This document shows, piece by piece, positions 36,822-47,054 of a stretch of 64,000 nt of DNA. How positions within the stretch are numbered: the first letter of the stretch is position 1; each line of letters begins with the position of its first letter. A program made the translations under genes and the position numbers. This stretch comes from Roseiarcus sp963759955 (GTDB lineage Bacteria; Pseudomonadota; Alphaproteobacteria; Rhizobiales; Beijerinckiaceae). The notes below the pieces were generated by a model that did not search any database, was not told the origin of the DNA, and worked only from the letters and a program-made list of their open reading frames with translations. Where the stretch lies: NCBI GenBank assembly GCA_963759955.1, contig CAVXCA010000029.1, forward strand, positions 1-64,000. The letters run 5' to 3'.

Positions 36822-37397
36822 TCACTTCCCCGCCAGCGCGGCGACGATTTCCGCGGTGGAGCGGATGCGCGCGATGCGCGGCAAGATCGTCTCGATCGCA
36901 AATTTGTGCATCGCCTCGCCAAGGCTGCTGACCGCGTCCTCGGCGACGACGACGCCATAGCCGTATTGCCAAGCCTCGCGCGCCGTCTGTTCGACGCCGA
37001 TATTGGTGGCGACGCCGGTCAGGATGATCGTGTCGATGCCGCGGCGGCGCAACTGGAGATCGAGCTCGGTGCCGTGAAAGGCGCCCCATTGGCGTTTGAC
37101 GATGACGAACGCGGCGGGAAGCGCCGCGATTTCCGGCACGAGTTCGGACCAGTCGGCGGCAAGAGGCGCGGATGGATTGGGCCGGTCGACCTCCTGGCGC
37201 AGCCGATCGGCGCCGTCGGGCGAAAAGGCGACGTGGACCGGCGCCACGACCCCGCCCGCTTGGCTCAAGGCCGTCCCCAGACTGACGGAGTTTTCGACAA
37301 CCTCGGCGGCGCTGTGCGGCGCGACGGGCATCCCCATGACGCCCTTTTGCAGGTCGATCAGAACGAGCGCGGTCGATTTCGGGTTCAGGCTGAGCAT
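36822..37397 (-). CDS. Isochorismatase-like cysteine hydrolase
   Basis: The 191-residue hydrolase shows the triad pattern of the family: Asp in TALVLIDLQKGVMGMP, Lys in FVIVKRQWGAF, and the region IDTIILTGVATNIGVEQTAREAWQYGYGVVVAEDAV, where the usual nucleophile Cys is replaced in the TGVATNIGVEQT motif. Because Cys is missing at the standard position (ATNIGVE instead of CTxxCVE-like), catalysis of the classical type is doubtful; family members with Ala-Thr-Asn-x-Gly-Val-Glu are common and largely uncharacterised. It converges with the LolC-like gene, stops 48 bp apart. Confidence 0.82.
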   Translation of the reverse strand: MLSLNPKSTALVLIDLQKGVMGMPVAPHSAAEVVENSVSLGTALSQAGGVVAPVHVAFSPDGADRLRQEVDRPNPSAPLAADWSELVPEIAALPAAFVIVKRQWGAFHGTELDLQLRRRGIDTIILTGVATNIGVEQTAREAWQYGYGVVVAEDAVSSLGEAMHKFAIETILPRIARIRSTAEIVAALAGK

Positions 37398-37563
37398 GGC
37401 CGGGATTTCCTTGTTGTTGACGCCGAACGGCGGCGCCGCTATCGCCCTGCCTGCGCGTCCTGCTCTGTCATGGTTCTGTCATCGCAATGTTGTCACAGCT
37501 GACGAGGCGGCGCGTCGACGCAATCACGCGTATTATGCGTCAAACCGCCGGGGCGGCTCAACG

Positions 37564-39954
37564 ATGAACTTCTTCCAGCGTTTCACGTTTCTGTTTTCCG
37601 CGCCGATGTTCGACGCCGACGATCTCGAGGGCCTTCGCGTCAACCAGATCGTCGCCGCCATCGAGCGCATGGGCTTCCAGGTCATCAAGGCGCGACGCCT
37701 CGAGGACGCCGAGATCGCCGTGCAGACCGACGCCGCGATCGGCTGCATGGTCGTCGACTGGGGCAAGAAGGGCCTCGAAGGCAAGGCCGCCTCGCTGATC
37801 AACCTCATGCGCAAGCGCGGCCTCGAAATGCCGATCATGATCCTCGTCAGGCGCAAGCGCTTTGAGGACATCCCCGTCGAAGTGCTCGATTTCATCGACG
37901 GCTACGTGTTCCTCGCCGAGGAAACTCCGGAATTCATCGCGAAGAACCTCGTCTCGCGCCTCAAGCAATACGCCGAGACTCTGAAAACGCCGTTCTTCGG
38001 CGCGCTCGTCGACTACGCCGAGGAGGGCAATCAGCTCTGGACCTGCCCCGGCCACAACGGCGGCATCTTCTACTCCCGCAGCCCGATCGGCCGCATCTTC
38101 GTCGAGCACCTCGGCGAGGCGGTCTTTCGCGACGACCTCGACAATTCGATTCTCGAACTCGGCGATCTCCTGACTCACGAAGGCCCCGCCTTGCAGGCGC
38201 AGAAGGAGGCGGCGGCGATCTTCGGCGCCGAGAAGACCTATTTCGTACTCAACGGCACCTCCACGTCGAACAAGGTCGTGCTGACCAATCTCGTCGCCGA
38301 GGACGACCTCGTGCTGTTCGACCGCAATAACCACAAGGCGGCCCATCACGGCGCGCTGCTGCTCGGCGGCGGCGTGCCGATCTTCCTGCCCGCCGACCGC
38401 AACGCCCACGGGCTGATCGGCCCGATCTGCGCCGACGCCTTCGACGAAGCGGCGATCCGCGAGCGCATCCGCGTCAATCCGCTCGTCAAGGATCCCGAGG
38501 CCTGGAAGCGCGAACGGCCGTTCCGCGTCGCGGTGATCGAGCAATGCACTTATGACGGCACGATCTACGACGCGGAGCGTATCGTTCAGCGCATCGGCCA
38601 CTTGTGCGACTACATCCTGTTCGACGAAGCCTGGGCCGGCTTCATGAAGTTTCATCCGCTCTACGAGCGGCGCTTCGCGATGGGCTTGAAGAACCTCGGC
38701 GACGCCTCGCCGGGCGTGGTGGCGACGCAGTCGGCGCACAAGCAGCTCGCGAGTTTTTCGCAGGCTTCGCAAATCCACGTGCGCGATCGCCACATCAAGG
38801 GCCAGCGCCGGCGCGTCGAGCACCGGCGCTTCAACGAAGGCTTCATGCAGCACGCTTCGACCTCGCCGTTCTATCCGATATTCGCCTCGCTCGACGTCGG
38901 CGCGCAGATGATGAAGGGCCGCTCCGGCGAAGTGTTGTGGGACGACACCATCCGGCTCGGCATCGAATTGCGCAAGAAGCTGCGCGCGGTCCGCCGCGAG
39001 TTCGAGGAGAAGGAGAAGGACCCTGCGCGGCGCTGGTTCTTCGATCCGTTCGTCCCCGACCGCGTTTCCATCCCCGACGTCGCCAACGAGGGCGGCGCGC
39101 ATGTCGTGCCTTGGGAAAGCGTTTCGACCGATCTGCTTGCGCGCGATCCGCGATTTTGGGCATTGGCGCCGGGCGAAGCCTGGCATGGCTACAGCCAGCT
39201 CGAAGCCGGCTTCGCCATCACCGATCCCGCCAAGCTCACTTTGCTCACGCCCGGCTTCGACCGCAAAACCGGCGCCTATGAAGCGCACGGCATTCCGGCG
39301 CCCGTGGTCGCGCAGTACTTGCGCGAGAATCGGGTGGTGCCGGAAAAGAACGATCTCAATTCGCTGCTGTTCCTGCTTACCCCCGGCGTCGAGTCGAGCA
39401 AGGCCGGCACGCTGGTCTCGGCGCTGGTCGCCTTCAAGCGCCTGCACGACGACAACGTCCCGCTGGACGACGCGATGCCGGAATTCGTCGCGCGCCGCCC
39501 CGCGCGCTATCGCGGCAAGCGCCTGCGCGACCTCTGCGCCGAAATGCACGCCTTCTTCCGCGAGGCCGGCGTCAGCGCGCTGCAGAAGGCGCAGTTCGAA
39601 GCCGCGCACCTGCCGGACATGGTGATGACGCCGCGCGAGGCCTCGCGCCATCTCGTGCGCAACAATGTCGACTACCTGCCGCTCGACGCGCTCGAAGGAC
39701 GGGTCGCGACGACCTTGTTCGTCGTCTATCCCCCCGGCATCGCGACGGTCGTTCCGGGCGAGCGGCTGTGCGCGCGCGCCCGGCCGATGATCGATTATCT
39801 CAAGACGTTCGAGCGCGGCGCCAACGTCTTCCCCGGGTTCGAGTCCGAGATCCAAGGTCTCTACCGCGAAATTGACGAAAAGGGTGTGATTCGCTTCTTC
39901 ACCTACGTGGTGCGCGAATCGGAGCCCACACATCCCAAGCTGGCGCGCCGATGA
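37564..39954 (+). CDS. Class I Orn/Lys/Arg decarboxylase (PLP)
   Basis: The 796-residue enzyme has an N-terminal receiver-like wing domain, a central PLP domain and a C-terminal domain, as in the large acid-inducible or biosynthetic arginine/lysine/ornithine decarboxylases. The PLP lysine is Lys393 in TQSAHKQLASFSQASQIH, with the preceding FDEAWAGFMKFHP (cofactor Asp) and the later HASTSPFYPIFASLDVGAQMM block. It produces a polyamine or agmatine from a basic amino acid; which one cannot be fixed from motifs alone. The GNAT gene follows with a 4-bp overlap, suggesting the amine is acetylated. Confidence 0.9.
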   Translation: MNFFQRFTFLFSAPMFDADDLEGLRVNQIVAAIERMGFQVIKARRLEDAEIAVQTDAAIGCMVVDWGKKGLEGKAASLINLMRKRGLEMPIMILVRRKRFEDIPVEVLDFIDGYVFLAEETPEFIAKNLVSRLKQYAETLKTPFFGALVDYAEEGNQLWTCPGHNGGIFYSRSPIGRIFVEHLGEAVFRDDLDNSILELGDLLTHEGPALQAQKEAAAIFGAEKTYFVLNGTSTSNKVVLTNLVAEDDLVLFDRNNHKAAHHGALLLGGGVPIFLPADRNAHGLIGPICADAFDEAAIRERIRVNPLVKDPEAWKRERPFRVAVIEQCTYDGTIYDAERIVQRIGHLCDYILFDEAWAGFMKFHPLYERRFAMGLKNLGDASPGVVATQSAHKQLASFSQASQIHVRDRHIKGQRRRVEHRRFNEGFMQHASTSPFYPIFASLDVGAQMMKGRSGEVLWDDTIRLGIELRKKLRAVRREFEEKEKDPARRWFFDPFVPDRVSIPDVANEGGAHVVPWESVSTDLLARDPRFWALAPGEAWHGYSQLEAGFAITDPAKLTLLTPGFDRKTGAYEAHGIPAPVVAQYLRENRVVPEKNDLNSLLFLLTPGVESSKAGTLVSALVAFKRLHDDNVPLDDAMPEFVARRPARYRGKRLRDLCAEMHAFFREAGVSALQKAQFEAAHLPDMVMTPREASRHLVRNNVDYLPLDALEGRVATTLFVVYPPGIATVVPGERLCARARPMIDYLKTFERGANVFPGFESEIQGLYREIDEKGVIRFFTYVVRESEPTHPKLARR

Positions 39955-40529
39955 CGATGCAGGACGTCGACAAGAGCTTCAACGGCGAGACGGCGGGCGG
40001 CGCCGTCGTGCGTCCGTCGCGCGAGGCGGACGTGCCGGCAATGCTGGCGATCTACCTCCATCACATCCGCAAGGGCGTCGACCCGAACTTCGCCGGCGAC
40101 GTCGAGACGCCCGACGCCGACGACCTCAAGCGGCGGCGCAAGAACATGCACCGCGGGCGGTTGCCGCACCTCGTCGCCGAACAGGCGGGCGTAGTCGTCG
40201 GCTACGCCTACGCCGTGCCGTTCCGCAAGCGGCCCGCCTACCGCTATGCGGTCAAGCACTCGATCTACGTGCATCACGAGCATCTCGGCCGCGGCGTCGG
40301 CCGCCTGCTGCTCGCCGCGCTGATCGACGCCTGCGCGGCGGGCGGCTACCGCCAGATGATCGGCTATATCGACGCGGCCAACGAGGCGTCGATGCGGCTG
40401 CACGGCTCCTTTGGCTTCCGCCAGGTCGGCTATCTCCCGAGCATCGGCTTCAAGTTCGGCCGCTGGACCAACTCGGTGATGATGCAGCGCTCGCTGGGCC
40501 TGGGCGCGACGGCGCCGCCGGAGGGGTGA
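39951..40529 (+). CDS. GNAT N-acetyltransferase
   Basis: The 192-residue protein is a GCN5-related acetyltransferase resembling phosphinothricin/amine acetyltransferases. It shows SREADVPAMLAIYLHHI in the N-terminal part, the acetyl-CoA loop SIYVHHEHLGRGVGRLLLAALIDACAAGGYRQMIGYID with the Q/RxxGxG/A-type HLGRGVGR, and ASMRLHGSFGFRQVGYLPSIGFKFGRW as in PAT. It overlaps the decarboxylase stop by ATGA (39951-39954), so it likely acts in the same pathway, for example on a polyamine. Its stop codon lies inside the left arm of a palindromic repeat. Confidence 0.88.
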   Translation: MTMQDVDKSFNGETAGGAVVRPSREADVPAMLAIYLHHIRKGVDPNFAGDVETPDADDLKRRRKNMHRGRLPHLVAEQAGVVVGYAYAVPFRKRPAYRYAVKHSIYVHHEHLGRGVGRLLLAALIDACAAGGYRQMIGYIDAANEASMRLHGSFGFRQVGYLPSIGFKFGRWTNSVMMQRSLGLGATAPPEG

Positions 40530-40613
40530 GGCGGTTTTCGGTTGGCCCCTCCCCGTGCGGGAGAAGCAGGGTGGCGCGAAGCGCCGGATGAGGGGGAAGG
40601 AAAGCCGCCTCAC
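40526..40613. repeat. REP-like palindromic element between convergent genes
   Basis: Arms GTGAGGCGGTTTTC (40526-40539) and GAAAGCCGCCTCAC (40600-40613) form a 14-bp inverted repeat with one mismatch. The interior holds a second pairing (CCCCTCCCC with GGATGAGGGGG) and the hairpin GGCGC-GAA-GCGCC, the pattern of dispersed Rhizobiales palindromes. The TGA of the GNAT gene and the TGA of the DUF971 gene on the other strand both fall within the arms. It may serve as a bidirectional terminator. Confidence 0.7.
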
Positions 40614-40941
40614 GAACCCGGCGGCGCCTCATCGGCGGCGAGTGCGCGCAGCAGCGACCAGCTGTAGATCCCGGTGTCGTGGCCGTCGTTGAAGGCGATG
40701 CGGGCGGCGTAATTGCCGACCGTCTCGATGTCGGCGATCGCGATCCCGCCCGCGGGCGCAGGCGGGCGGCGTTTGTCGGCGCTCGGGCTCGCCGCGCGCA
40801 GGCGCTCGGCGGAGATGTCGGCGGTGAAGCCGCCGGCGAACGTGACGCGCAACACGTGGCCGGCTTCGCGCACCCGCAATTCGCTCGGCGACGGCTCCGG
40901 CGCGCTTCCTTTCCCCGCTTCGCCCATCGGCTTTGCTCCGC

Positions 40942-40945
<4 letters not shown>
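40610..40945 (-). CDS. DUF971 (gamma-butyrobetaine hydroxylase-like N-domain) protein
   Basis: The 111-residue protein matches the DUF971 domain, with ELRVREAGHVLRVTFAGGFTADISAERLRAASPS and the C-terminal GNYAARIAFNDGHDTGIYSWSLLRAL, the conserved HxTGIYxW segment. Stand-alone DUF971 proteins are often encoded next to Mrp and are linked to iron-sulfur cluster or scaffold handling. Here the ATG overlaps the Mrp stop (ATGA, 40942-40945), supporting a shared job. Its stop lies in the right arm of a palindromic repeat. Confidence 0.9.
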
Positions 40946-42063
<1,118 letters not shown>

Positions 42064-42220
42064 TTCCTCTTGGTTTCCCCCAATCGAGGCCGAGCGGGCC
42101 GGCCGTTCTCTTACCATCGTCCGACTTGAACTAATTCTAATATTCGCGCAAGTCGATGTTTGCTCTCCGGCTTCCCTAGGCCGAAAAATACCGGCGGTCC
42201 ATCCATCGCGGGCGATCGGC

Positions 42221-43225
42221 TCACGCGACAGCCCTCAGGGAGCCCCGGTCGCGTCCGCGCCAGAGCGCCTCCGCCCGAGCCTGCGCCCGCGCGGGATCGC
42301 TCTCGACGCCCATCGCCCAGAGGGCGAGCGCCACCGTGCCCACGACGCTCGCCTCGCCGTATTCGTCGGCCTGAGAGCCGCGCCAGACTGCTTCCAGCCT
42401 GTCGAGGTCCATCGTCTCGTCGGGCGTCTGCCGCGGTTCGAACACGGCGGGCCAGCGCACTTCCTCGCAGACGCCGTCGGCGATCAACAGGGTGTCGCAG
42501 GGTTTGTTCGGCCGGCGCTCGTTCTCGCCGCCGTCGCCGCGAAACACCAGGGTCCGCTTTTCGCCGAGCGCGATCGCGGCGTCGCGGTGGATCCCGACAT
42601 AGCCGGGATGAAACACCGCCTGCAGCGAAGTCGGCGCGCCGAACGGGTTGAGTCCGCGCGCGAGCGTGTGAACGGGCGAGCGCAGCCCGAGGATCGGCCT
42701 CAGCTCCATCATCTCGGCGAGTTTCGCGCTCATGCGCGCGAGCGGCATGTAGGCGAAGCGATGGCGCCGCAAATGGCCCGCCGCCTCGTCGAAATCCCCG
42801 GCGATGGGGAGGCCGAGACGCTGCAGCGTCTCCCCCGCCCACACGCGCCCCGCGGTGTGGCCGTCGAGGCCGTGCATGAAGACGCTCCAGCCGCTGCGCG
42901 CGAGCAGCAACGCGGCGAGCAGGAACCACGGCAACTGCCGCTTCTTGCCGGCATAGGACGGCCAATCGAGATCGACGCGCGGCGCGTCGGCTGGAATTTC
43001 GAAGCAAGCGCGCGCGGCGCGAATGAAGCCGGCGATCTCCTCGCCGCTCTCCTCCTTCACCCGCAGCAGCATCAGGAACGCGCCGATCTGTTCGGGCCGG
43101 GTCTCCCCCGCCAAGATCATGCGCATCGCCTCTTCCGCTTCCTCGATCGTCAGGGAACGGGTCAAGGTCTTGCCGCGTCCGAGAATGTTGACGAAGCGGG
43201 CGAAGGGATGCGGAGTCTCAAGCAT
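42221..43225 (-). CDS. TrpD2/YbiB-like glycosyl transferase family 3 protein
   Basis: The 334-residue protein has the fold of anthranilate phosphoribosyltransferase (helical N-domain LTRSLTIEEAEEAMRMILAGETRPEQIGAFLMLLRVKEES, then alpha/beta domain) but belongs to the TrpD2/YbiB branch. The branch is marked by FMHGLDGHTAGRVWAGETL, MELRPILGLRSPVHTLARGLNPFGA and GYVGIHRDAA. E. coli YbiB binds nucleic acids and does not make tryptophan, so a housekeeping nucleic-acid role is more likely than trpD activity. The ATG at 43225 is chosen because the family N-terminus begins there. Confidence 0.85.
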   Translation of the reverse strand: MLETPHPFARFVNILGRGKTLTRSLTIEEAEEAMRMILAGETRPEQIGAFLMLLRVKEESGEEIAGFIRAARACFEIPADAPRVDLDWPSYAGKKRQLPWFLLAALLLARSGWSVFMHGLDGHTAGRVWAGETLQRLGLPIAGDFDEAAGHLRRHRFAYMPLARMSAKLAEMMELRPILGLRSPVHTLARGLNPFGAPTSLQAVFHPGYVGIHRDAAIALGEKRTLVFRGDGGENERRPNKPCDTLLIADGVCEEVRWPAVFEPRQTPDETMDLDRLEAVWRGSQADEYGEASVVGTVALALWAMGVESDPARAQARAEALWRGRDRGSLRAVA

Positions 43226-43456
43226 GGCGAGAAATCCTCGGGTCGAGCCGACCGGCGCCGGCCGCAATCATGGTGGCGCGCCAACGGGCCGGCGGCGAAG
43301 AGGCGTCTTTTGGCACAACCGGCCGAGGAGGAAAAGCGCCGCGCCGTTCCCGCCGTGCGCCAAGCCGGCGATCCCGCCGCGATCGGCTGTTGATCGACGA
43401 CGCCGCAGCGCGTTACGGTCCCGCTCCAAGGCTGCGAAGCAGAAGAGGCGCGAGGC

Positions 43457-43645
43457 ATGAGCGAAACCGGATTCGACGCCGACGCGCTGATCGACGCGGC
43501 GCTGCCACTGCTCGGCCTTTCCCTGAGCGAAGGGGCGCGCCCGGTCGTCAGGCTGCATCTCGAGACCGCCGAGCGGCTTGCGCACCTCGTGGTCGAATTC
43601 CCGCTCGACGACGACGAGGAGCCCGCGCCGGTGTTCGCGCCGTGA
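43457..43645 (+). CDS. atzG: AtzG-like (DUF4089) small subunit
   Basis: The 62-residue protein matches DUF4089/AtzG, the small partner of 1-carboxybiuret hydrolase: FDADALIDAALPLLGLSLSEGARPVVRLHLETAERLA, a helical pair, then an acidic tail. In the known complex AtzG binds and stabilises the amidase AtzE. Here the stop overlaps the GTG start of the amidase gene (GTGA, 43642-43645), giving stoichiometric coupling. No other cyanuric-acid genes are nearby, so the natural substrate may be another biuret- or urea-derived amide. Confidence 0.85.
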   Translation: MSETGFDADALIDAALPLLGLSLSEGARPVVRLHLETAERLAHLVVEFPLDDDEEPAPVFAP

Positions 43646-45045
43646 CGGCACCGCTGCACGCGCTCGGCGCGCTCGATTTGCGCGCCGCTCTGGTCGGCGG
43701 CGAGCTCAGCGCGCGCACAATCGTCGAGGCGGCGCTGGAGCGCATCGCCGCCTCGAACCCGAGGCTCGGCGCCTTCACCGACGTGACCGCCGAGCGGGCG
43801 CTCGCCAAGGCCGACGCCATCGACGCGCGGCGCGCGCGGGGCGAGGCGCTCGGCCCGCTCGCCGGCGCGCCCTTCGCGGTCAAGAACCTCTATGACGTCG
43901 AGGGGCTGCCGACGCGCGCCGGCTCCAAGATCAACCGCGAGCGCGCTCCCGCGCTTCGCGACGCCAGCCTCGTGCGCCGCCTGGAGGCGGCCGACGCGAT
44001 CCTCCTTGGCGCGCTCAACATGGGCGAATACGCTTCCGACTTCACCGGCGAGAACGCGCACGACGGCCCCTCGCGCAATCCCCACGATCTCGCCCACATG
44101 ACCGGCGGCTCGTCCGGCGGCTCGGGCGCGGCGGTCGCGGCCGCGCTCGTTCCGATCGCGCTGGGGTCGGACACCAACGGCTCGATCCGCGTGCCCGCCG
44201 CGCATTGCGGCGTCTTCGGATTGAAGCCGACCTACGGGCGCCTGTCGCGCGCGGGAAGCTTCCCGTTCGCCGCCAGCCTCGACCACCTCGGCCCGTTCGC
44301 GCGCTCGGTCGCCGACCTCGCGGCGAGTTACGACGCCATGCAGGGCGCCGACGCCGACGATCCCGCGCAAGGCCCGCGTCCGATCGAACCGACGACGCCA
44401 TCGCTCGAAGCGGGGCTCGACGGCCTTCGCGTCGCGCGCCTCGGCGGCTATTTCGCCCGCGGCGGCGAGCCGGCCGCGCACGAGGCGGTCGATCGCGTCG
44501 CCCGGGCGCTCGGCGCCGATCGAATGGTCGAATTCCCCGAGGCCGAGGGAGCGCGCGCCGCCGCCTATCTCGTCACCATGGTCGAGGGCGCGGCGCTGCA
44601 CCTCGACCGGCTGCGCGAACGCGCGTCGGATTTCGATCCGGACGTGCGCGACCGCCTGATCGCCGGCGCGATGCTGCCAGGCGCCTGGGTCGTCAAGGCG
44701 CAGAAGCTGCGCCGCTGGATTCGCGACCGCGCCCGCGAACTCTTTCGCGAGGTCGACGTCGTGCTGGCGCCGGCGACCCCCTGCCGCGCGCCGCGGATCG
44801 GCCAGAAGACGTTCATGCTCGACGGGCGCGAGACGCTGGTGCGCGCGCACATGGGCGTGTTCACTCAGCCGATCTCGTTCATCGGCCTGCCGGTGTGCGC
44901 GGTTCCGCTGTGGAGCGAGGGCGAGCGCCTGCCGCTCGGCGTGCAGGTCATCGCCGCGCCGTGGCGCGAAGATCTGGTCTTGCGCGTCGCGCGCGTCCTG
45001 GAGCGCGAAGGCGTCGCGCGAGCGCCTATCGGCGCGGCGGTTTGA
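43642..45045 (+). CDS. atzE: AtzE-like amidase (1-carboxybiuret hydrolase catalytic subunit)
   Basis: The 467-residue amidase-signature enzyme has the Ser-cisSer-Lys triad: Lys in FAVKNLYDVEG, the Gly/Ser loop HMTGGSSGGSGAAVAAALV, and nucleophile Ser in SDTNGSIRVPAAHCGVFGLKPTYG. Length and the adjacent AtzG partner point to the AtzE branch (1-carboxybiuret deamination) rather than GatA. The start is the GTG at 43642 overlapping atzG; an upstream extension in frame would run through the atzG gene and intergenic DNA. Nitrogen scavenging is the likely role. Confidence 0.88.
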   Translation: MTAPLHALGALDLRAALVGGELSARTIVEAALERIAASNPRLGAFTDVTAERALAKADAIDARRARGEALGPLAGAPFAVKNLYDVEGLPTRAGSKINRERAPALRDASLVRRLEAADAILLGALNMGEYASDFTGENAHDGPSRNPHDLAHMTGGSSGGSGAAVAAALVPIALGSDTNGSIRVPAAHCGVFGLKPTYGRLSRAGSFPFAASLDHLGPFARSVADLAASYDAMQGADADDPAQGPRPIEPTTPSLEAGLDGLRVARLGGYFARGGEPAAHEAVDRVARALGADRMVEFPEAEGARAAAYLVTMVEGAALHLDRLRERASDFDPDVRDRLIAGAMLPGAWVVKAQKLRRWIRDRARELFREVDVVLAPATPCRAPRIGQKTFMLDGRETLVRAHMGVFTQPISFIGLPVCAVPLWSEGERLPLGVQVIAAPWREDLVLRVARVLEREGVARAPIGAAV

Positions 45046-45263
45046 GCGGCGCGGGCGGGCGCAGCGAATTCGAGGCGATCTCATTTCGGCGGCGACATTG
45101 CGGCGGACGAATTACGCTTCGGCAACGATTTTGCTCGTGACCCGGCGATTGTCGGGCGCAACGGCCTCGTCGCGCAAATCGCCGCAGCCCGCCCCGCGCC
45201 CTTGCTCCGCGCCCCGTTCGCGCGCAAATTCCGCGAGTTTCCGCCCACCGCGAGGCCCGACTC

Positions 45264-46109
45264 ATGAATCGACGCGATTTTCTCTTCGCCGGCGCCGCGG
45301 CAACAGCCGGCATGGTCTTTGGCGCGCCCGCCCGCGCCGACGTCTCCACGCCTTTCGACTGGGACCTTTGGCCGCCGATGACCGCCCGCGAGGCCTTCGT
45401 CGCCTGGATGAAGGAGAAGCGCGGCGAGGATCCTGGGTTCTTGGGCCAGCGCTGGGATCGCTATCTGCAATTGATCGCGCATAACGACGTCTGGGACGAG
45501 ACGGACAAACGCGCCTTCCTGATGACGCCGCGCGAGGAATTCGTCACAGCGGAAAATCTTTCGCGCGCCTATGAATGGCATCATCTCAACATCGGCTTCG
45601 GCGTCACCATCACCGGGCCGCACACCGTCGCGCGCATGACCAATACGCTCGCCATCAAGCGCGGCGACAAGGTTCTGGAGATCGGCACCGGCTCGGGCTA
45701 CCAGTCGGCCTATTTGCGCTATCTCACCGATCGGCTGTGGTCGATCGAGATCATTCCGGCGCTCGCGCAGCGCACTCGTGCGCTCTACGATTCGCTGATC
45801 GCGCGCGGTTATGGCGAGTATCGCGCGATTACGACCAAGAACGCCGACGGATATTACGGCTGGCCGGAGGCGGCGCCGTTCGACAAGATCATCGTCACCT
45901 GCGGCATCGACCACATCCCGCCGCCGCTGCTGCAACAGCTTGTCCCCGGCGGCGTCATGGTCATTCCCGTCGGGCCGCCCGGCGCGCAGCATGTGATCAA
46001 GGCTGTGAAGACGCAGGCCCCCGACGGCTCGTTCGCCGTCACGCGGTCCGACATCTACGGCGGCGCGATCATCCCGTTCGTGCCGTTCACCGGCGGGCAC
46101 CAGAGCTGA
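45264..46109 (+). CDS. Exported protein-L-isoaspartate O-methyltransferase-like protein
   Basis: The 281-residue protein carries a Tat-like signal (MNRRDFLFAGAAATAGMVFGAPARAD, with RRDFLF) in front of a PIMT-type methyltransferase core. That core has ITGPHTVARMTNTLAIKRGDKVLEIGTGSGYQSAYL (SAM motif I), followed by the acidic SIEIIPAL segment and FDKIIVTCGIDHIPPPLLQQLVPGGVMVIPVG. PIMTs repair isoaspartyl residues with SAM in the cytosol; an exported version lacks an obvious SAM source, so either the signal is not used or the protein has another role. Lengthwise the core is normal with an N-terminal extension of about 90 residues. Confidence 0.82.
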   Translation: MNRRDFLFAGAAATAGMVFGAPARADVSTPFDWDLWPPMTAREAFVAWMKEKRGEDPGFLGQRWDRYLQLIAHNDVWDETDKRAFLMTPREEFVTAENLSRAYEWHHLNIGFGVTITGPHTVARMTNTLAIKRGDKVLEIGTGSGYQSAYLRYLTDRLWSIEIIPALAQRTRALYDSLIARGYGEYRAITTKNADGYYGWPEAAPFDKIIVTCGIDHIPPPLLQQLVPGGVMVIPVGPPGAQHVIKAVKTQAPDGSFAVTRSDIYGGAIIPFVPFTGGHQS

Positions 46110-46151
46110 GCGGACTCCCATCTGCCGCGGTGCGGGAGAGAGGCTTTTCGC

Positions 46152-46841
46152 TCAAACCGCCTTGCCGATCAGCGCGCCGATTCCCGCCGTCACCGCCATC
46201 GCCAGCGCGCCCCAGAACGCCACCCTTAGCGTCGGCTTGACGATGCTGGCGCCGCCCATCCAGGCGCCGAGCGCGCCGAGCGCGGCCAGAAACGCCAGGG
46301 CGGCGAGAGAAACCGCTCCGACCGTCGCCTCGCGCGACGCCGCAAACGCAGCGAGCGTCGGCATCGCAGCGCCCATGGAAAAGCTGATCGCCGAAGCGAA
46401 GGCCGCCAGGATCGGGTTGGCGCCCCTGGCGTCGGAAAGGCCGAGTTCGTCGCGCGCGTGCGCGCTCAGGGCGTCCGCGGCCATCAATTGCTCCGCGACC
46501 TCGCGCGCCAGCGGGGGCGCCAGGCCGCGCCGCTGATAGATCTGCGTCAGCTCCCGCGTCTCGTCTTCCGGTGCGTCCTGCAGCGCTCGGCGCTCGCGTT
46601 CGAGATCGGCCGCCTCGGAATCGGCCTGCGAGCTGACCGAGACGTATTCGCCCGCGGCCATCGCCATCGCGCCCGCCGCCCAGCCCGCCACCGCGGCGGT
46701 GAGGATTTCTCCGCGCGGCGCGCCGGCCGAGGCGACGCCGACGATCAGGCTCGCCGTCGAAATGATGCCGTCGTTGGCGCCGAGCACGGCCGCGCGCAGC
46801 CAGCCGGCGCGATTGACGAAATGGGCGGCGGGCGGAGGCAT
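46152..46841 (-). CDS. VIT1/CCC1-family metal transporter
   Basis: The 229-residue membrane protein matches VIT family iron/manganese transporters. The N-terminal block HFVNRAGWLRAAVLGANDGIISTASLIVGVASAG and the second helix with AMAMAAGEYVSVSSQADSEAADLERER (the cytoplasmic metal-binding helix) are typical, and a C-terminal bundle of three helices follows (ISFSMGAAMPTLAAF and beyond). It exports or sequesters Fe2+/Mn2+. The frame upstream of Met at 46841 is Arg-rich noise. No good ribosome site precedes the ATG, so the start is tentative. The gene converges with the PIMT-like gene. Confidence 0.88.
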   Translation of the reverse strand: MPPPAAHFVNRAGWLRAAVLGANDGIISTASLIVGVASAGAPRGEILTAAVAGWAAGAMAMAAGEYVSVSSQADSEAADLERERRALQDAPEDETRELTQIYQRRGLAPPLAREVAEQLMAADALSAHARDELGLSDARGANPILAAFASAISFSMGAAMPTLAAFAASREATVGAVSLAALAFLAALGALGAWMGGASIVKPTLRVAFWGALAMAVTAGIGALIGKAV

Positions 46842-47054
46842 CGAGGAGGCTCGCGTGGGAGTGGGCCGGGGCCACGCCGATATCACGCGGGCGTGACGAA
46901 AGAAACGCCGCCGGCGAGATCGCCGCGCGCAGCTTGGCGTGCGGCGCGAGCGGCCGACGCGTCGCGACGCTCTTGCAGAAGCCATATTTCTGACCATTAT
47001 TATACGCAACGCCGCGTGTGCCCCAACGTAAGTTGCGTGAAACGGAGCGCGTTC

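Noticed and set aside
45046..45263. Riboswitch or other structured leader before the PIMT-like gene
   Set aside because: No recognisable conserved riboswitch core; only ordinary GC-rich intergenic sequence.
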